Positions 1-12,600 of a stretch of 64,000 bases of DNA are shown in pieces (the stretch's first letter is position 1; each line of letters starts with the position of its first letter). Source of the DNA: Elephas maximus indicus. Lineage: Eukaryota > Chordata > Mammalia > Proboscidea > Elephantidae. The position numbers were made by a program, and so were the translations under genes. The notes under the pieces were generated by a model, which searched no databases, was not told the DNA's origin, and worked only from the letters and a program-made list of their open reading frames with translations. Location of the stretch: assembly GCF_024166365.1 (NCBI RefSeq), contig NC_064826.1, positions 19,802,001-19,866,000 of the forward strand. The letters run 5' to 3'.

Positions 1-294
1 AAACAAATCTGTCTCAGAAGTACAATCAGAATGTTCCTTAGAAGCAAGGATGGCAAGACTTTGTCTCACATACGTTGGACATGTTTTCAGGAGGGATTAG
101 TTTCTGGAGAAGGACATCATGCTTTGTAGAGGGTCACTGAAAGAGACAGTGGCAGACAGTGGCTGCAATAATGGGGTCAACCTTAACAACGATTTTGAGG
201 ATGGCACAGGACTGGGCAGTGTTTCATTCTGTTGTTCATAGGGTCGCCATGAGTCGGAACTGACTTGATGGTGCCTAACAACAACAACCACAAC
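1..294 (+). mobile_element. RTE-clade (BovB-like) LINE, 3' end
   Basis: The sequence matches the other RTE pieces at 23106, 33961 and 45903, here in sense orientation. It includes the end of the reverse transcriptase C-terminal region and finishes in GGGTCGCCATGAGTCGGAAC and an (AAC)n tail at 280-294. It cuts into the older L1 that resumes at 295. The 5' part lies outside the window or is truncated. Confidence 0.8.
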
Positions 295-1354
295 AGGGCT
301 GTTCAAATTATCTGTTTCATACTGGGTGTGTTGTGGTAGTTGTTTTTTTTTTTTTTTTTATACTTGTGCTTTAAGTGAAAGTTTACAAGTCAGTCTCTAA
401 CATAAAAATTTATATACACCTTGCTACATACTCCCAGTTACTCTCCCCCAATGAGAGAGCCCGCTCTCTCCCTCCACTCTCTCTTTTCGTGTCCATTTCA
501 CCAGCTTCTAACCCCCTCTACCCTCTCATCTCCCCTCCAGACAGGAGATGCCAACATAGTCTCAAGCGTCCACCTGATCCAAGAAGCTCACTCCTCACCA
601 GCGTCCCTCTCCAACCCATTGTCCACTCCAATCCATGTCTGAAGAGTTGGCTTTGGGAATGGTTTCTGTCCTGGGCCAACAAAAGGTCTGGGAGCCATGA
701 CCACCAGGGTCCTTCCAGTCTCAGTCAGACCATTCAGTCTGGTCTTTTTGTGAGAATTTGGGGTCTGCATCCCACTGCTGTCCTGCTCCCTCAGGGGTTC
801 GCTGTTGTGTTCCCTGTCAGGGCAGTCATCGGTTGTAGCCGGGCACCATCTAGTTCTTCTGGTCTCAGGATGATGTAGTCTCTGTTTCATGTACCCCTTT
901 CTGTCTCTTGGGCTCGTAATTACCTTGCGTCCTTGGTGTTCTTCATTCTGCTTTGATCCAGGTAGGTTGAGACCAATTAATGCGCCTCAGATGGCTGCTT
1001 GCTAGCGTTTAAGACCCCAGACGCCACTCTTCAAAGTGGGATGCAGAATGTTTTCTTAATAGATTTTATTATGCCAATTGACTTAGATGTCCCCTGAAAT
1101 CATGGTCCCCAAGCCCCTGCCCCTGCTACACTGGCCTTCAAAGCATTCAGTTTATTCAGGAAACTTCTTTGCTTCTGGTTGAGTCCAATTGTGCTGACCT
1201 CCCCTGTATTGTGTGCCGTCTTTCCCTTCACCTTAAGTAGTTCTTATCTACCAACTAATTAGTGAATACCCCTCTCCCACCCTCCCACCCTCCCCCCTCT
1301 CGTAACCACAAAAGAATGTTTTCTTCTCAGTTTAAACTGTTTCTCAAGTTCTTA

Positions 1355-4300
1355 TAATAGTGGTCTTATACAATATTTGTCCTTTTGCAACTGACTAATT
1401 TCACTGAGCATAATGCCTTCCAGGTTCCTCCAAGTTATGAAATGTTTCACAGATTCCTCACTGTTCTTTATCAATGCATAGTATTCCATTGTGTAATACA
1501 CCATAATTTATTTACCCATTCATCCGTTGATGGGCACCTTGGTTGCGTCCATCTTTTTGCTATTGTAAACAGTGCTGCAATAAACATGGGTGTGCATGTA
1601 TCTGTTCATGTAAAGGCTCTTATTTCTCTAGGATATATTCCAAGGAGTGGGATTGCTGGATCGTATGGTAGTTCTATTTCTAGCTTTTTAAGGAAGCGCC
1701 AAATCGACTTCCAAAGTGGTAGTACCATTGGACATGCCCACCAGCAGTGTATAAGTGTTCCAGTCTCTCCCACAGCCTCTCCAACATTTATTATTTTGTG
1801 TTTTTTGCATTAATGCCAGTCTTGTTGGAGTGAGATGAAATCTCATTGTAGTTTTGATCTGCATTTCTCTAATGGCTAATGAACGTGAATATTTCCTCAT
1901 ATATATGTTAGCTACCTGAATGTCTTCTTTAGTGAAATGTCTATTCATATCTTTTGCCCATTTTTTAATTGGGTTATTAGTCTTTTTGCAGTTTAGTTTT
2001 TGCAGTATCATGTAGATTTTAGAGATCAGGCGCTGATCGGAAATGTCATAGCTAAAAACTTTTTCCCAGTCTGTAGGTAGTCTTTTTACTCTTTTGGTGA
2101 AGTCTTTGGATGAGCATAAGTGTTTGATTTTTAGGAGCTCCCAGTTATCTAATTTCTCTTCTGCATTCTTAATAACGTTTTGTATGCTGTTTATGCCATG
2201 TATTAGGGCTCCTAACGTTGTCCCTATTTTTTCTTCCATGATCTTCATCGTTTTAGATTTTATATTTAGGTCTTTGATCCATTTTGAGCTCGTTTTTGTG
2301 CATGGAGTGAGGTATGGGTCTTGTGTCATTTTTTTGCAGATGTATATCCAGTTATGCCAGCACCATTTGTTAAAAAGACTGTCTTTTCCCCACTTAACTG
2401 TTTTGGGGCCTTTGTCAAATATCAGCTGCTCATATGTGGATGGATTTATGTCTGGATTCTCAATTCTGTTCCATTGGTCTATGTATCTGTTGTTCTACCA
2501 GTACCAGGCTGTTTTGACTACTGTGGTGGTATAATGGGTTCTAAAATCAGGTGAAGTAAGGCCTCCCACTTTGTTCTTCTTTTTCAGTAATGCCTTATTT
2601 ATCCGGGGCCTCTTTCCCTTCCATATGAAGTTGGTGATTTGTTTCTCCATCTCATTAAAGAATGTCCTTCGGATTTGGATCGGAATTGCATTAAATGTAT
2701 AGATCGCTTTTGGTAGAATAGACATTTTTGTAATGTTAAGTCTTCCTATCCATGAGCAAGGTATGTTTTTCCACTTATGTAAGTGTCTTTTGGTTTCTTG
2801 CAGAAGTGCAGTGTAGTTTTCTCTGTATAAGTCTTTTACATCTTTGGTAAGATTTATTCCTAAGTATTTTATCTTCTTCCTGGGGGCTACTGTAAATGGC
2901 ATTGATTTGGTGATTTCCTCTTCGATGTTCTTTTTGTTGGTGTAGAGGAATCCAACTGATTTTTTTTTTTTTTTTTAATTTTTATTGAGCTTCAAGTGAA
3001 CGTTTACAAATCAAGTCAGTCTGTCACATATAAGTTTATATACACCTTACTCCATACTCCCACTTTCTCTCCCCCTAATGAGTCAGCTCTTCCAGTTTCT
3101 CCTTTCAACTGATTTTTGTATGTTTATCTTGTGTCCTGATACTCTGCTGAACTCTTCTATTAGTTTCAGTAGTTTTTTGGAGGATTCCATAGGGTTTTCT
3201 GTGTATAAGATCGTGTCATCTGCAAACAGGGATACTTTTACTTCCTTGCCAGTCTGGATGCCCTTTATTTCCTTATCTAGCCTAATTGCTCTGGCTGGGA
3301 CTTCCAGCACAATGTTGAATAAGAGCGGTGATAAAGGGCATCCTTGTCTGGTTCCCAGTCTCAATGGGAATGCTTTCAGGCTCTCTCCATTTACGGTGAT
3401 ATTGGCTATTGGCTTTGTATAAATGCCCTTTATTATGTTGAGGAATTTCCCTTGTGTTCCTTTTTCGCTGAGAGTTTTTATCATGAGTGGGTGTTGAACT
3501 TTGTCAAATGCCTTTTGCATCAATTGATAAAATCATACGATTCTTATCTTTTGTTTTATTTATGTGGTGGATTACATTAATTGTTTTTCTAATGTTGAAC
3601 CATCCCTGCATCCCTGGTATGAATCCCACTTGGTCATGGTGAATTATTTTTTTGATATGTTGTTGAATTCTATTGGCTAGAATTTTGTTGAGGATTTTTG
3701 CTTCAACGTTCATGAAGGATATAGGTTTATAATTTTCTTTTCTTGTGGTGTCTTTACCTGGTTTTGGTATCAGGGATATGGTGGCTTCATAGAATGAGTT
3801 TGGTAGTATTCCGTCCTTTTCTATGCTCTGAAATACCTTTAGTAGTAGTGGTGTTAACTCTTCTTTGAAAGTTTGGTAGAACTCTGCAGTGAAGCCTTCC
3901 AGACCAGGGCTATTTTTTGTTGGGAGTTTTTTGATTACCTTTTCAATCTCTTCTTTTGTTATGGGTCTGTTTAGTTGTTCTCCCTCTGTTTGTGTTAGTT
4001 TAGGTAGGTAGTGTGTTTCTAGGAATTCATCCATTTCTTCTAGGTTTTCTAATTTGTTAGAGTACAATTTTTCATAGTAATCTGATATGTTTCTTTTAAT
4101 TTCAGTTGGGCCTGTTGTAATATCGCCCCTCTCATTTCTTATTTGGGTTATTTGCTTCCTCTCCTCTTTTTCTTTTGTCAGTTTGGCCAGTGGTTTATGA
4201 ATTTTGTTGAGTTTTTCCAAAAACCAGCTTTTGGTCTTGTTAATTCTTTCAATTGTTTTTCTGTTTTCTATTTCATTTAGTTCAGCTCTAATTTTTATTT

Positions 4301-5325
4301 GTTTTCTTCTGGTGCCTGTGGGTTTCTTTTGTTGCTCTCTTTCTATTTGTTCAAGTTGTAGGGATAATTCTTTGATTTTTGGCCCTTTCTTCTTTTTGTA
4401 TGTATGCATTTATTGATATAAATTGGGTTCTGAGCACCCCTGTTGCTCTGCCCCAAAGGTTCTGATAGGAAGTGTTTTCATTCTCATTGGATTCTCTGAA
4501 TTTCTTTTTCCATCTTTAATGTCTTCTATAATCCAGTCTTTTTTGAGCAGGGTATTGTTCAGTTTCCAAGTGTTTGATGTCTTTTCCCTGCTTTTCCTGT
4601 TACTGATTTCCACTTTTATGGCCTTATGGTCAGAGAAGATGCTTTGTAATATTTCAGTGTTTTGGATTCTGCTAAGGCTTGCTTGATGACCTAATACGTG
4701 GTGTATTCTAGAGAATGTTCCATGTGCACTAGAAAAGAAAGTATACTTGGTTGCTTTTGGGTGGAATGTTCTATATATGTGTATGAGGTCAAGTTGGTTA
4801 ATTTTGGCATTTACATCTTCCATGTCTTTATTGAGCTTCTTTCTGGATGTCCTGTCCTTCACCGAAAGTGGTGTGTTGAAGTCTCCTACTATTAGTGTGG
4901 CACTCGTCTAGCTCCCTTTTCAGTGCTGATAGAGTTTGTTTTATGTATCTTGCAGCCCTGTCATTGGGTGCATAAATTTTTAATATGGTTATATCGTCTC
5001 GATGTATTGTCTCTTTAATCATTATATAGTGTCCTTCCTTATCCTTTCCCATGGATTTAACTTTAAAGTCTATTTTGTCAGAAATTAATATTGCCACTCC
5101 TGCTCTTTTTTGATTGTTGTTTGTTTGATATATTTTTTTCCATCCTTTGAGTTTTAGTTTGTTTTTGTCTCCAAGTCTCAGGTGTGTCTCTTGTAGGCAG
5201 CATATAGATGGATCTTGTTTTTTAATCCATTCTGCCACTCTCTCTTTATTGGCTCATTTAGTCCATTTACATTCAGGGTAATTATGGATAGGTATGAATT
5301 TAGTGCTATCATTTTGTTGTCTTGT
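1355..5325 (-). pseudogene. L1 ORF2 (endonuclease-reverse transcriptase), decayed
   Basis: Open pieces in order: 5238-4828 and 4862-4410 (apurinic-type endonuclease; QDPSICCLQETHL, SDHKAIKVEISNR), 4409-3504 and 3523-3083 (reverse transcriptase, with an intact catalytic word [12 protein letters not shown]), then 2902-2495 and 2329-1688 (C-terminal region with the cysteine-containing CWRGCG). A one-base loss near 5240 breaks the frame close to the start ATG at about 5320. The RT is interrupted by a short L1 insertion at 2965-3105. The stop was placed near 1355 by comparison with the second L1 copy at 58046-59318. Confidence 0.85.
2965..3105 (-). mobile_element. Short 5'-truncated L1 inserted in the larger L1
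   Basis: A poly-T run followed by the same L1 3' terminal sequence found at 360-500 and 58046-58200 interrupts ORF2. It is bounded by a direct repeat CAACTGATTTTT at 2953-2964 and 3106-3117, which is the target-site duplication. It is about 140 bp, nearly all 3' UTR. Confidence 0.9.
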
Positions 5326-5774
5326 TTTGTGTGTTTTTGACAGTTTCTTTTTCCCACTTAATTTTAAGTGCTGAGTAGCTTTGCTTTATATATTGTCCTT
5401 TCCTCATATTTGTTGTTCATTTTGTTTCTGCTGAGTCTCTATTTTTGTCTTGTATTTTATTTTGATGAGTAGGATAGTTTATCTCCTTTGTGGTTACCTT
5501 ATTATCTACCCCTATTTTTCTAAATTTAAACCTAACTTTTATTCCTTTGTATCGCTGTATCTTCCTCTCCATATGGAAGGAGTATGATTACATTTCTTAG
5601 TTCCTCTTCATTATTCTAACGTTGTCTTCTTTTATATAATAACATTGCTATTAGCCTGTTTTGAGCTTTTTTTTAAAAAATAATCTTGCTTTTTTTTTTT
5701 TTTTTGGATTTCCCTGTCTGGGTTGAGTTCTGGTTGCTCTGCCCAGTGTTCTAGTCTTGGGTTGATACCTGATA

Positions 5775-6745
5775 TTACTGATTTTCTAACCAAAGAACTC
5801 CCTTTAGTACTTCTTGTAGTTTTGGTTTAGTTTTTACGAATTCCCTAAACTTGTGTTTATCTGGAAATGTCTTAATTTCACCTTCATATCTAAGAGACAG
5901 TTTTGCTGGATATATGATTCCTGGAAGGCAATTTTTTTCCTTCAATTTTTTAAATATATCATCCCATTGCCTTCTTGCCTCCATGGTTTCTGCCGAGTAG
6001 TCTGAGCTTATTCTTATTGGCTCCCCTTTGTAGGTGACTTTTCATTTATCCCTCGCTGCTCTTATAATTCTCTCTTTAACATTGGTTTTGGCAATTTTGA
6101 TTATAATATGTCTTGGTGACTTTCTTTTAGCATCTACCTTATGTGGAGTTCGATGAGCATCTTGGATAGATATCTTTTCATCTTTCACGATATTAGGGAA
6201 GTTTTCTGCCAATAAATCTTCAACAATTCTCTCTTTGTATTTTCTGTTACCCATCCCTGTTCTGGTACTCCAATCACTCGTAGGTTTTTTCTCTTGATAG
6301 AGTCCCACATGATTCTTAAGGCTTCTTCATTTTTTTTAATTCTTTTATCTGATTTTCCTTCAAATATATTAGTGCCAAGTGATTTATCTTCGAGTTTAGA
6401 AATTCTAGCTTCTACTTGCTCAATTCTGTTCCTCTGACTTTCTATTGAGTTGTCTACTTCTGTAATTTTATTGTTAATCTTCTGAATTTCTCATTGCTAC
6501 CCATCTATAGATTTTTCCAGCTTATTAAACTTTTCATTATGTTCCTGAATAATCTTTCTAATTTCTTCAATTGCTTTATCTGTGTGTTCCTTGGCTCGTT
6601 TTGCATATTGTCTCATTTCCTTCCTGATGTCTTGAAGGGTTCTGTATATTAAAGTTTTGTATTCCACATGTGTTAATTCCAGGAATGCACTTTCATCTAG
6701 AAGATCCCTGGATTCTTTGTTTTGAGAGCCTGTTGAGGTGATCAT
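5775..6745 (-). pseudogene. L1 ORF1 (RNA-binding nucleic-acid chaperone), decayed
   Basis: Three open pieces (6793-6497, 6308-6042, 5984-5775) in different frames make up an ORF1p. They contain a helical, charge-rich N-terminal region suited to coiled-coil trimerisation and a C-terminal domain ending near LKGVLWLENQ. The most likely original ATG is at 6745 (start MITSTGS), giving about 323 codons, the usual ORF1 size. The frame breaks between the pieces mean no full protein. Confidence 0.8.
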
Positions 6746-8332
6746 GGTCTGTTTCTTTATGTGACTTGATACCAACTGTTGTCTCCAAGCCACGTATAAG
6801 TTATTGTATTAGTTTATGCTTGCTTAGTGTGTTGTAGCTGCTTGCTTTGTTTTGTTTTGGTACACCCCTATGGGTTGCTTGAGTGAGCTAGCTTGCTCAA
6901 CAGTGCCTATCTCAGGCCCAGGGAATTCAGTTGCTGAAGCCAGTTTGCAGGTGAGGGTGCACGCTGAAATATACGCAAGTACTTAGCTTTTGCCCAGAGC
7001 GCCATTCTCCTCAGGTTCCAGAGGTGTGAGTGGGCTGTGTGGCTGGCTGCTTCTCCCTGAGGAAACTGCGGCTGAACGCTAGTACCAGCCCACCGCCCCC
7101 GTTCCGGGAATGGTGCCTGAGGGCTCCCCGCGATTCAGGTCCAGTAACTCGTCTCCGCTCCTGAATGGTCTCTTCCTCCCCCTGCCCCTCAGCTCGTTTT
7201 CTAAGCTTGCCTTTGAAGCTCAGGGCTCCCAGCTTGTCACAAATATACTCGTTTCACTTGTTTTTTCGGGTCTTTGTTGTAAAGAGGGCTCGCGGGAAGC
7301 ATCTGTCTATTCCGCCATCTTGGCTCCGCCTCTCGGTAGTTAGTGTTTTTTGAGACATTGGTCCATTGCATTTAAAATGTCAAGTTTATGTGTGTAGAGT
7401 TGTTAGTGATGTTCCCTCATAATGCTTCTGATGTCTGCAGGGTCTGTAGTGATATCTCCTACGTCATTTGTGATATTGGTAATTTGTATCCTCTCTTTTT
7501 TTTTTTTGTCTCTTTTGCTAGAGATTTGCCTATTTTATTGATCTTTTCAGGGTACCAGCTTTTGGTTTTATCAATTTTCTCTACTGTTTTTCTCTTTTTA
7601 ATTTTATCGATTTCTGCTCCTATTTTTATTATTTCCTTTCTTCTGCTTGCTTTGGGTTTATTTTGCTTTTCTTATTCTAGTTTTTTGAAGTGGGAGCTTG
7701 GATTATTGATTTGAAGCTTTGTCTCATTTTTAATTTATGCAGTTAGTGCTATAAATTTCTTTTTCAGCACTACTTTAGCTGTGTCCCACAAATTTTGATG
7801 TGCTGTATTTTCATTTCGATTCAGTTCAATGCATTTTTTATTTCCCCTGAGACTTCCTGTTTAACCTAAGAATTATTTACAAGTGTGTTTAGTATACAGG
7901 TGTTTGCAGATTTTACTGTTATCTTTTCGTTATTGGTTTTTAGTTTGATTCCGTTGTGGTTGAAGAACACACTCTATATGATTTCAGTTTTTAAAAAATT
8001 TGTTGATGTTCATTTCACTGCCCAGAATATGGTCTATCTTGATATATGTCCCGTGAGCATTTGAAAAGAATGTATATTCTATTTTTGTTGAGTAGACTGT
8101 TCTTTAAATATTGATGAGATCCTGTTGGTTGATGGTGGTGTTGATTTCCTCTAAATCCTTGCTAAATTTTCTGTCTAGTCTTTGTATCAGCTCTTGATAG
8201 GGAAATGAAATCTCCGACTCTAATTATGGATTTGTCTATTTTTCCTTCTAGTTCTGTCAGTTTCTGCTTCACATATTTTACAGCTCTGTTCTTTGGTGCA
8301 TGTAAGTGCATAGAATTTGGTGCATAGCAGAG

Positions 8333-8836
8333 TGTCATGGATTGAATTGTGTCCCCCAGAAATATGTGTCAACTTGGTTAGGCCATGATTCCCAGTATTG
8401 TATGGTTGTCCTCCATTTTGTGACTGTAATTTTATGTTAAAGAGGATTAGGGTGGGATTATAACACCCTTATGCAGGTCATGTCCCTGATCCAATGTAAG
8501 GGGAATTTCCCTGGGGTGTGGCCTGCACCACCTTTTATCTCTCAAGAGAGATAAAAGGAAAGGGAAGCAAACAGAGAGAGAGGACTTCATACCACCAAGA
8601 AAGATGCACTGGGCACAGAGCGCATCCTTTAGACCCAGGGTTCCTACACGGAGAAGCTCCTAGTCCTGACGAGAAGGGCCTTTCTCTAGAGCCGACAGAG
8701 AGAGAAAGCCTTTCCCTGGAGCTGATGCCCTAAATGTAAACTTCTAGCCTACTAGACTGTGAGAAAATTAATTTCTCTTAGTTAAAACTATCCACTTGTG
8801 GCATTTCTGTTATAACAGCACTAGATGACTAAGACA
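8333..8836 (+). mobile_element. Solo LTR of ERVL-MaLR type
   Basis: Begins TGTCATGGATTGAATTGTGT and ends with GACTAAGACA, typical MaLR LTR termini, with TGT...ACA ends. The 5-bp flanks CAGAG and CAAAG are a target duplication with one change. It lies inside the older L1. Only the LTR is present; there is no internal gene sequence. Confidence 0.85.
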
Positions 8837-9104
8837 CAAAGCATTTAGGATTGCTATGTCCTCTTGGTGAATTGATCCTTTTATCATTATATAATGTCCC
8901 TTTCTGCCTCCGGTAATTTTTTTTGCTCAGAATTTTATCTGATGTTAATATAGCTACACTTGCTTTCCTTTGATTAATGCTTGCATGATATATCTTTTTT
9001 CCATATCGTTATTTTCAGTCTCCCTATACTGTTATATGGGGGATACTATTATATTTGAAGTGAGGTTCTTGTAGATGGCATTCAGCTGGGTCATGTTTTT
9101 AATC

Positions 9105-9261
9105 CCCTGTGGCACAGTGGTAAAGAGCTCAGTTGCTAACCAAAAGATTGACAGTTCAAATCCACCAGCTGCTCCTTGGAAACCCTTTGAGGCAGTTCTA
9201 CTTTTTCCTGTAGGGTCACTGTGAGTCAGAATTGACTTGACAGCAACAGGTTTGGTTTTTT
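9105..9261 (+). mobile_element. AfroSINE-type SINE, short form
   Basis: The tRNA-derived head with A-box-like GGCACAGTGGTAAAG and B-box-like AGTTCAAATCC is followed by the GGAAACCCTTTGAGGCAGTTC body and a TTTGGTTTTTT tail. It lacks the extra middle block seen in long copies. Confidence 0.85.
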
Positions 9262-11449
9262 GTGTGTGTGTGCTGATCTCTGTCTTTCAATTGGTGTGTA
9301 GACTATTTACATTTAATATCATTATTGATATGTTAGGTCTTAAGTCTATCATTTTATTTTTTGTTTTGTTTGCTCTTTCTGTTTTTTGTTTTTCTTTTTC
9401 CTGCCTTTCTGTGGGTTACATGAACTCTTTTTTAGAATCCGTTTTGATTTATCTATAGTGCTTTTTAGTGTATCTCTCTGTATAGTGTCTCTGGTGATTG
9501 CCCTAGGTATTGCATTTTATATGCATAACTTATCATAGTCTACTGGTGTCATCATTTACATTAGTCTGAGTGAAGTATAGAAACTTTACCTCCTTTCATG
9601 TCCTTTTACCCTTTTCCATTAATAATATAATTGTCTTAAATATTTCCTCCACATCACTTAGAACCACACTGGACAGCTTTATAATTTTTCCTTCAACTGT
9701 CAAACATTATTTTAAAAACTCAAGAGGAGAAGGAAAACATTGAATTTGCCCATATTTTTGCCTACTATATTCTTTCTCCTTTCCTGACATTCCAGGGTTC
9801 TTTCTTTTATCATTTCCTTTCTAATTGGAGAACTTCCTCTAGCCATTCTTTTAGGGTAGATCTGCTGGCAACAAACTATCTTCATCTGAGAATGTCTCGT
9901 TTTCTCTTCATTCCTGAAGGTTATTTTTCTCTGGTTATAGGATTCTGAGTTGACAGTTCTTTTCTTTCAGTACTTGAAAAATATTGTGCTGCTTCCTCCT
10001 GGCCTCCATGATTTGTGATGATAAATCCACTATCATTCAAACTGTGTTTCCCTTATTCCCTTTTTGGTAAGGTATCATTTAGTTTTGTCTGTAGTTTTCA
10101 GAAGTGTAATTATGATGTGTCTTGGTGTGGATCTCTTTGGGTTTAGCCTGTCTGGAGTTCATTCTTTATTGGTTTATGTCTCTTGCCAAATTTGGGAAGT
10201 ATGCAACCATTAATTCTTTGAGTACTTTTTTTCAGCCCCACTTCTTTCTTCTCTCTTTCTGGGACTTTGGTGGCACAAATAAAGATCTTTTGTTCAGTCT
10301 CACAGGTCTCCGAGGCTGTTTTGTTTTTTTCCTACTCTTTTTTTCTCTCTGTTTTTCAGATTGGGTAATTACTATTATTTTATCTTCCAGTTCCCTGATT
10401 CTTTCCTCTGTCCCTTCCATTCTGTTATTGAATACATCCGCTGAGCTTTTTATATCAGTTATATTTTTCAGTTCTAAAATTTCCATTTAGTTCCTCTTTA
10501 TATCTCCTGTTTCTTTACTAAAGCTATTTTTTTAATTTGTTTCCAGTGTATTTGTAATTGCTCAGCAAAGCATTTTTATATCTGCTTTAAAATCTTTGTC
10601 AGATAATTCTAACATCTCTGTCATCTTGGTGTTGCTATCTGTTGATTGTCTTTTTTCATTCAGTTTGAAATCCTTCTGGTTCTTGATATGACGAATTATT
10701 TTTTGTTGAAACCTGGGCAATTTTTGTGTTATGCTGTGAGACTCTAGATCTTATTTGAATGTCCTGCTTTAGCTGGTTCCTTCTGACACTGCTTTGGCAG
10801 GGGAAGGGGGAACATCACCTCATTACTGCCAGATGGAGGTAGAAGTCCATGATACCCATTTGGCCTCTGTTGACACCTAAATTGGGAGTTCCTCCTTACT
10901 GCTGTGCTGAGGTGGGAGTTCTGACCCCACAAAAAATCTCCGCTGACACCAGGTGGGGGGCTCTTGTCACCAACCAGCCAGAGTTCTGGTTCCCTACTTG
11001 GCCGTCTCTGATACCACCTCTGTTGGGGCACCTCATCCCAGTGGTAAGGGTAAAAGTCTAGGCTCTCCTCTTGGCTTTTGCTGGCGTGGTTGGGAGTAGG
11101 GCCACATATTTTTCTGTGGTATTTGGCTAGAGTATTGTGGTTACAATCTAGAAGTTTTCTGTTTTACTAAACTGCCCCTTTCCTGGTCCTTTGGCTAGAG
11201 AGAAGAGGCTTTTGCTAGGGATCTTTTTGTCTGCATCTGTTGATGTTTCCAGGTTGCTGGCTTTTTCAGTTCCACGTCTGGGATATGTGAGGCCAAAAGA
11301 AAACCCAGGGAGCTCAACCATCAAGTCATTCCTAGCTGGTCTGTCTTTTTCTCTCCACCTATCAGAGCCTTGTTATGTTTGTTTTATATATATATAACGT
11401 CCAGGGTTTTTGTTTTGTTTTATTGCAGTCTTTTTTCTAATTAGTCTGT

Positions 11450-12600
11450 TACTTTTAAGAATTGAAACATAATTCATATACCATAAAATTTGCTCTCTTA
11501 AAGAACACAGTTTAGAGGTTTTTTAGTATAGTCACAGGCTGTGCAACCACCACCACTATCTAATTCGAGAACATTTTTATCACCCCGAAAAGAAAACCCG
11601 GACCCATTCTCAATACCTGGCAGCCACTAATCTACTTTTCTGTATCTATGGATTTGCCCGTTCGGGATGTTTCATATAAATGGAATCATGTACTATGTGG
11701 CCTTTTGTGTCTGAGTTCTTTGACTTAGCGTAATCTTTTCGAGGTTCATCCATGTTGTAGCATGTATCAGTACTTCATTTCTTTTTATTGCCAAGTTATA
11801 TTCTGTTATATAGATACTCTACATTTTGTTTATCGGTTCATCACTTGATGGATATTTGGGTTGTTTCTGCTCTTTAGCTGTTGGGAATAATGTGGCTGTG
11901 GGCATTTGTAGGCAAGTTTTAGTGCGAAATGTGCTTTTAATTCTCTTATGTATATACCTAGGATTAGAACTGCTGGTTCATAGGGTAACTCTGGAGACCT
12001 GGGGGCACAATGGTTGAGAGCTGGGCTGCTAACCAAAAGAACGGCAGTTGAATCTACCAGCTGCTCCTTGGAAACTCCATGGGGCAGTTCTACTCTGCCC
12101 TGTAGGGTCAGGATGAGTCAGAATATACTCCATGGCTCCTAACAACAATTACATGGTAACTCTACGTTTAATTTTTTGAGGACCTGCCAGACTGTTTTCC
12201 AAAGCAGCTGCACCATTTTGCATTCTCACCAACAATGTAGGCGGGCTGTGTTTCCTACACGTCCTTACCAATATTTACTGTCCATTTTTTTGATTATAGC
12301 CAGCTTAGTGGGTGTGAAGTGGTGTCTCATTGTGGTTTTAATTTGCATGTCCCTGATGACTACTGATGTTGATTGAGTGTACCTTTTCATGTGTTTATCA
12401 TCATTTGTATATCTTCTTGGAAATGTGTATTCAAATCATTTGCCTTTTTTTTTTTTTTTTTAATTGGGCTGTCTTTTTATTGTTGAGTTACAAGGGCTCT
12501 TTTATATAATCTGGACACTAGATGCTTCTCAGAAATATGATTTGCAAATATTTTTTTCCCATCCTGTGGGTTGTTGAGGCTCTTTATTGTTCTTAGCTGA
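11450..12600 (-). mobile_element. Old L1 3' segment (L1M-like), split by a SINE
   Basis: Reads on the - strand as the C-terminal ORF2 and 3' end of an old L1, for example the conserved region around 11640-11980 that also occurs at 1385-1700. A SINE at 11993-12154 splits it. No open frame of useful length remains. Confidence 0.7.
11993..12154 (+). mobile_element. AfroSINE-type SINE with RTE-like AAC tail
   Basis: SINE body ending GGCTCCTAACAACAATT, flanked by a perfect 9-bp duplication GGTAACTCT at 11984-11992 and 12155-12163. Confidence 0.88.

Larger units (their letters stand above)
348..7334 (-). mobile_element. Near full-length L1, about 7 kb, broken ORFs
   Basis: The poly(A) tail appears as poly-T at 343-359. 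The 5' end at 7334 reads on the - strand GGCGGAGCCAAGATGGCG, the classic L1 start. Order on the - strand: 5' UTR 7334-about 6750, ORF1, a spacer, ORF2, and a 3' UTR below about 1355. Flanking GGTAGTT words at 335 and 7335 followed by T-runs form a slightly altered target-site duplication. A 140-bp L1 is nested at 2965-3105. Several frameshifts and stops make it immobile, but most of the protein sequence is still easily read, so it is moderately old. It is inserted into an older L1 of the same orientation. Confidence 0.92.
7335..11150 (-). mobile_element. Older L1, RT through ORF1 to 5' region, interrupted
   Basis: This is the host element of the 7 kb L1. Its 3'-ward side resumes at 295-347 and its 5'-ward side continues from 7335. 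The line CAAATTATCTGTTTCATACTG (before) joined to GAGACATTGGTCCATTGCAT (after) is ordinary L1 ORF2 sequence. The RT, endonuclease and ORF1 regions follow upward to about 10750, then a GC-richer tract to about 11150 that I take as 5' UTR. A MaLR LTR (8333-8836) and a SINE (about 9105-9261) are inserted in it. The frames are badly decayed. Confidence 0.75.

Noticed and set aside
375..878. Open frame of 167 codons on the + strand
   Set aside because: It is the antisense of the L1 3' UTR and recurs in the second L1 copy near 58072. Not a gene.
2094..2534. Open frame of 146 codons on the + strand
   Set aside because: Shadow of the L1 ORF2 C-terminal region read on the wrong strand.
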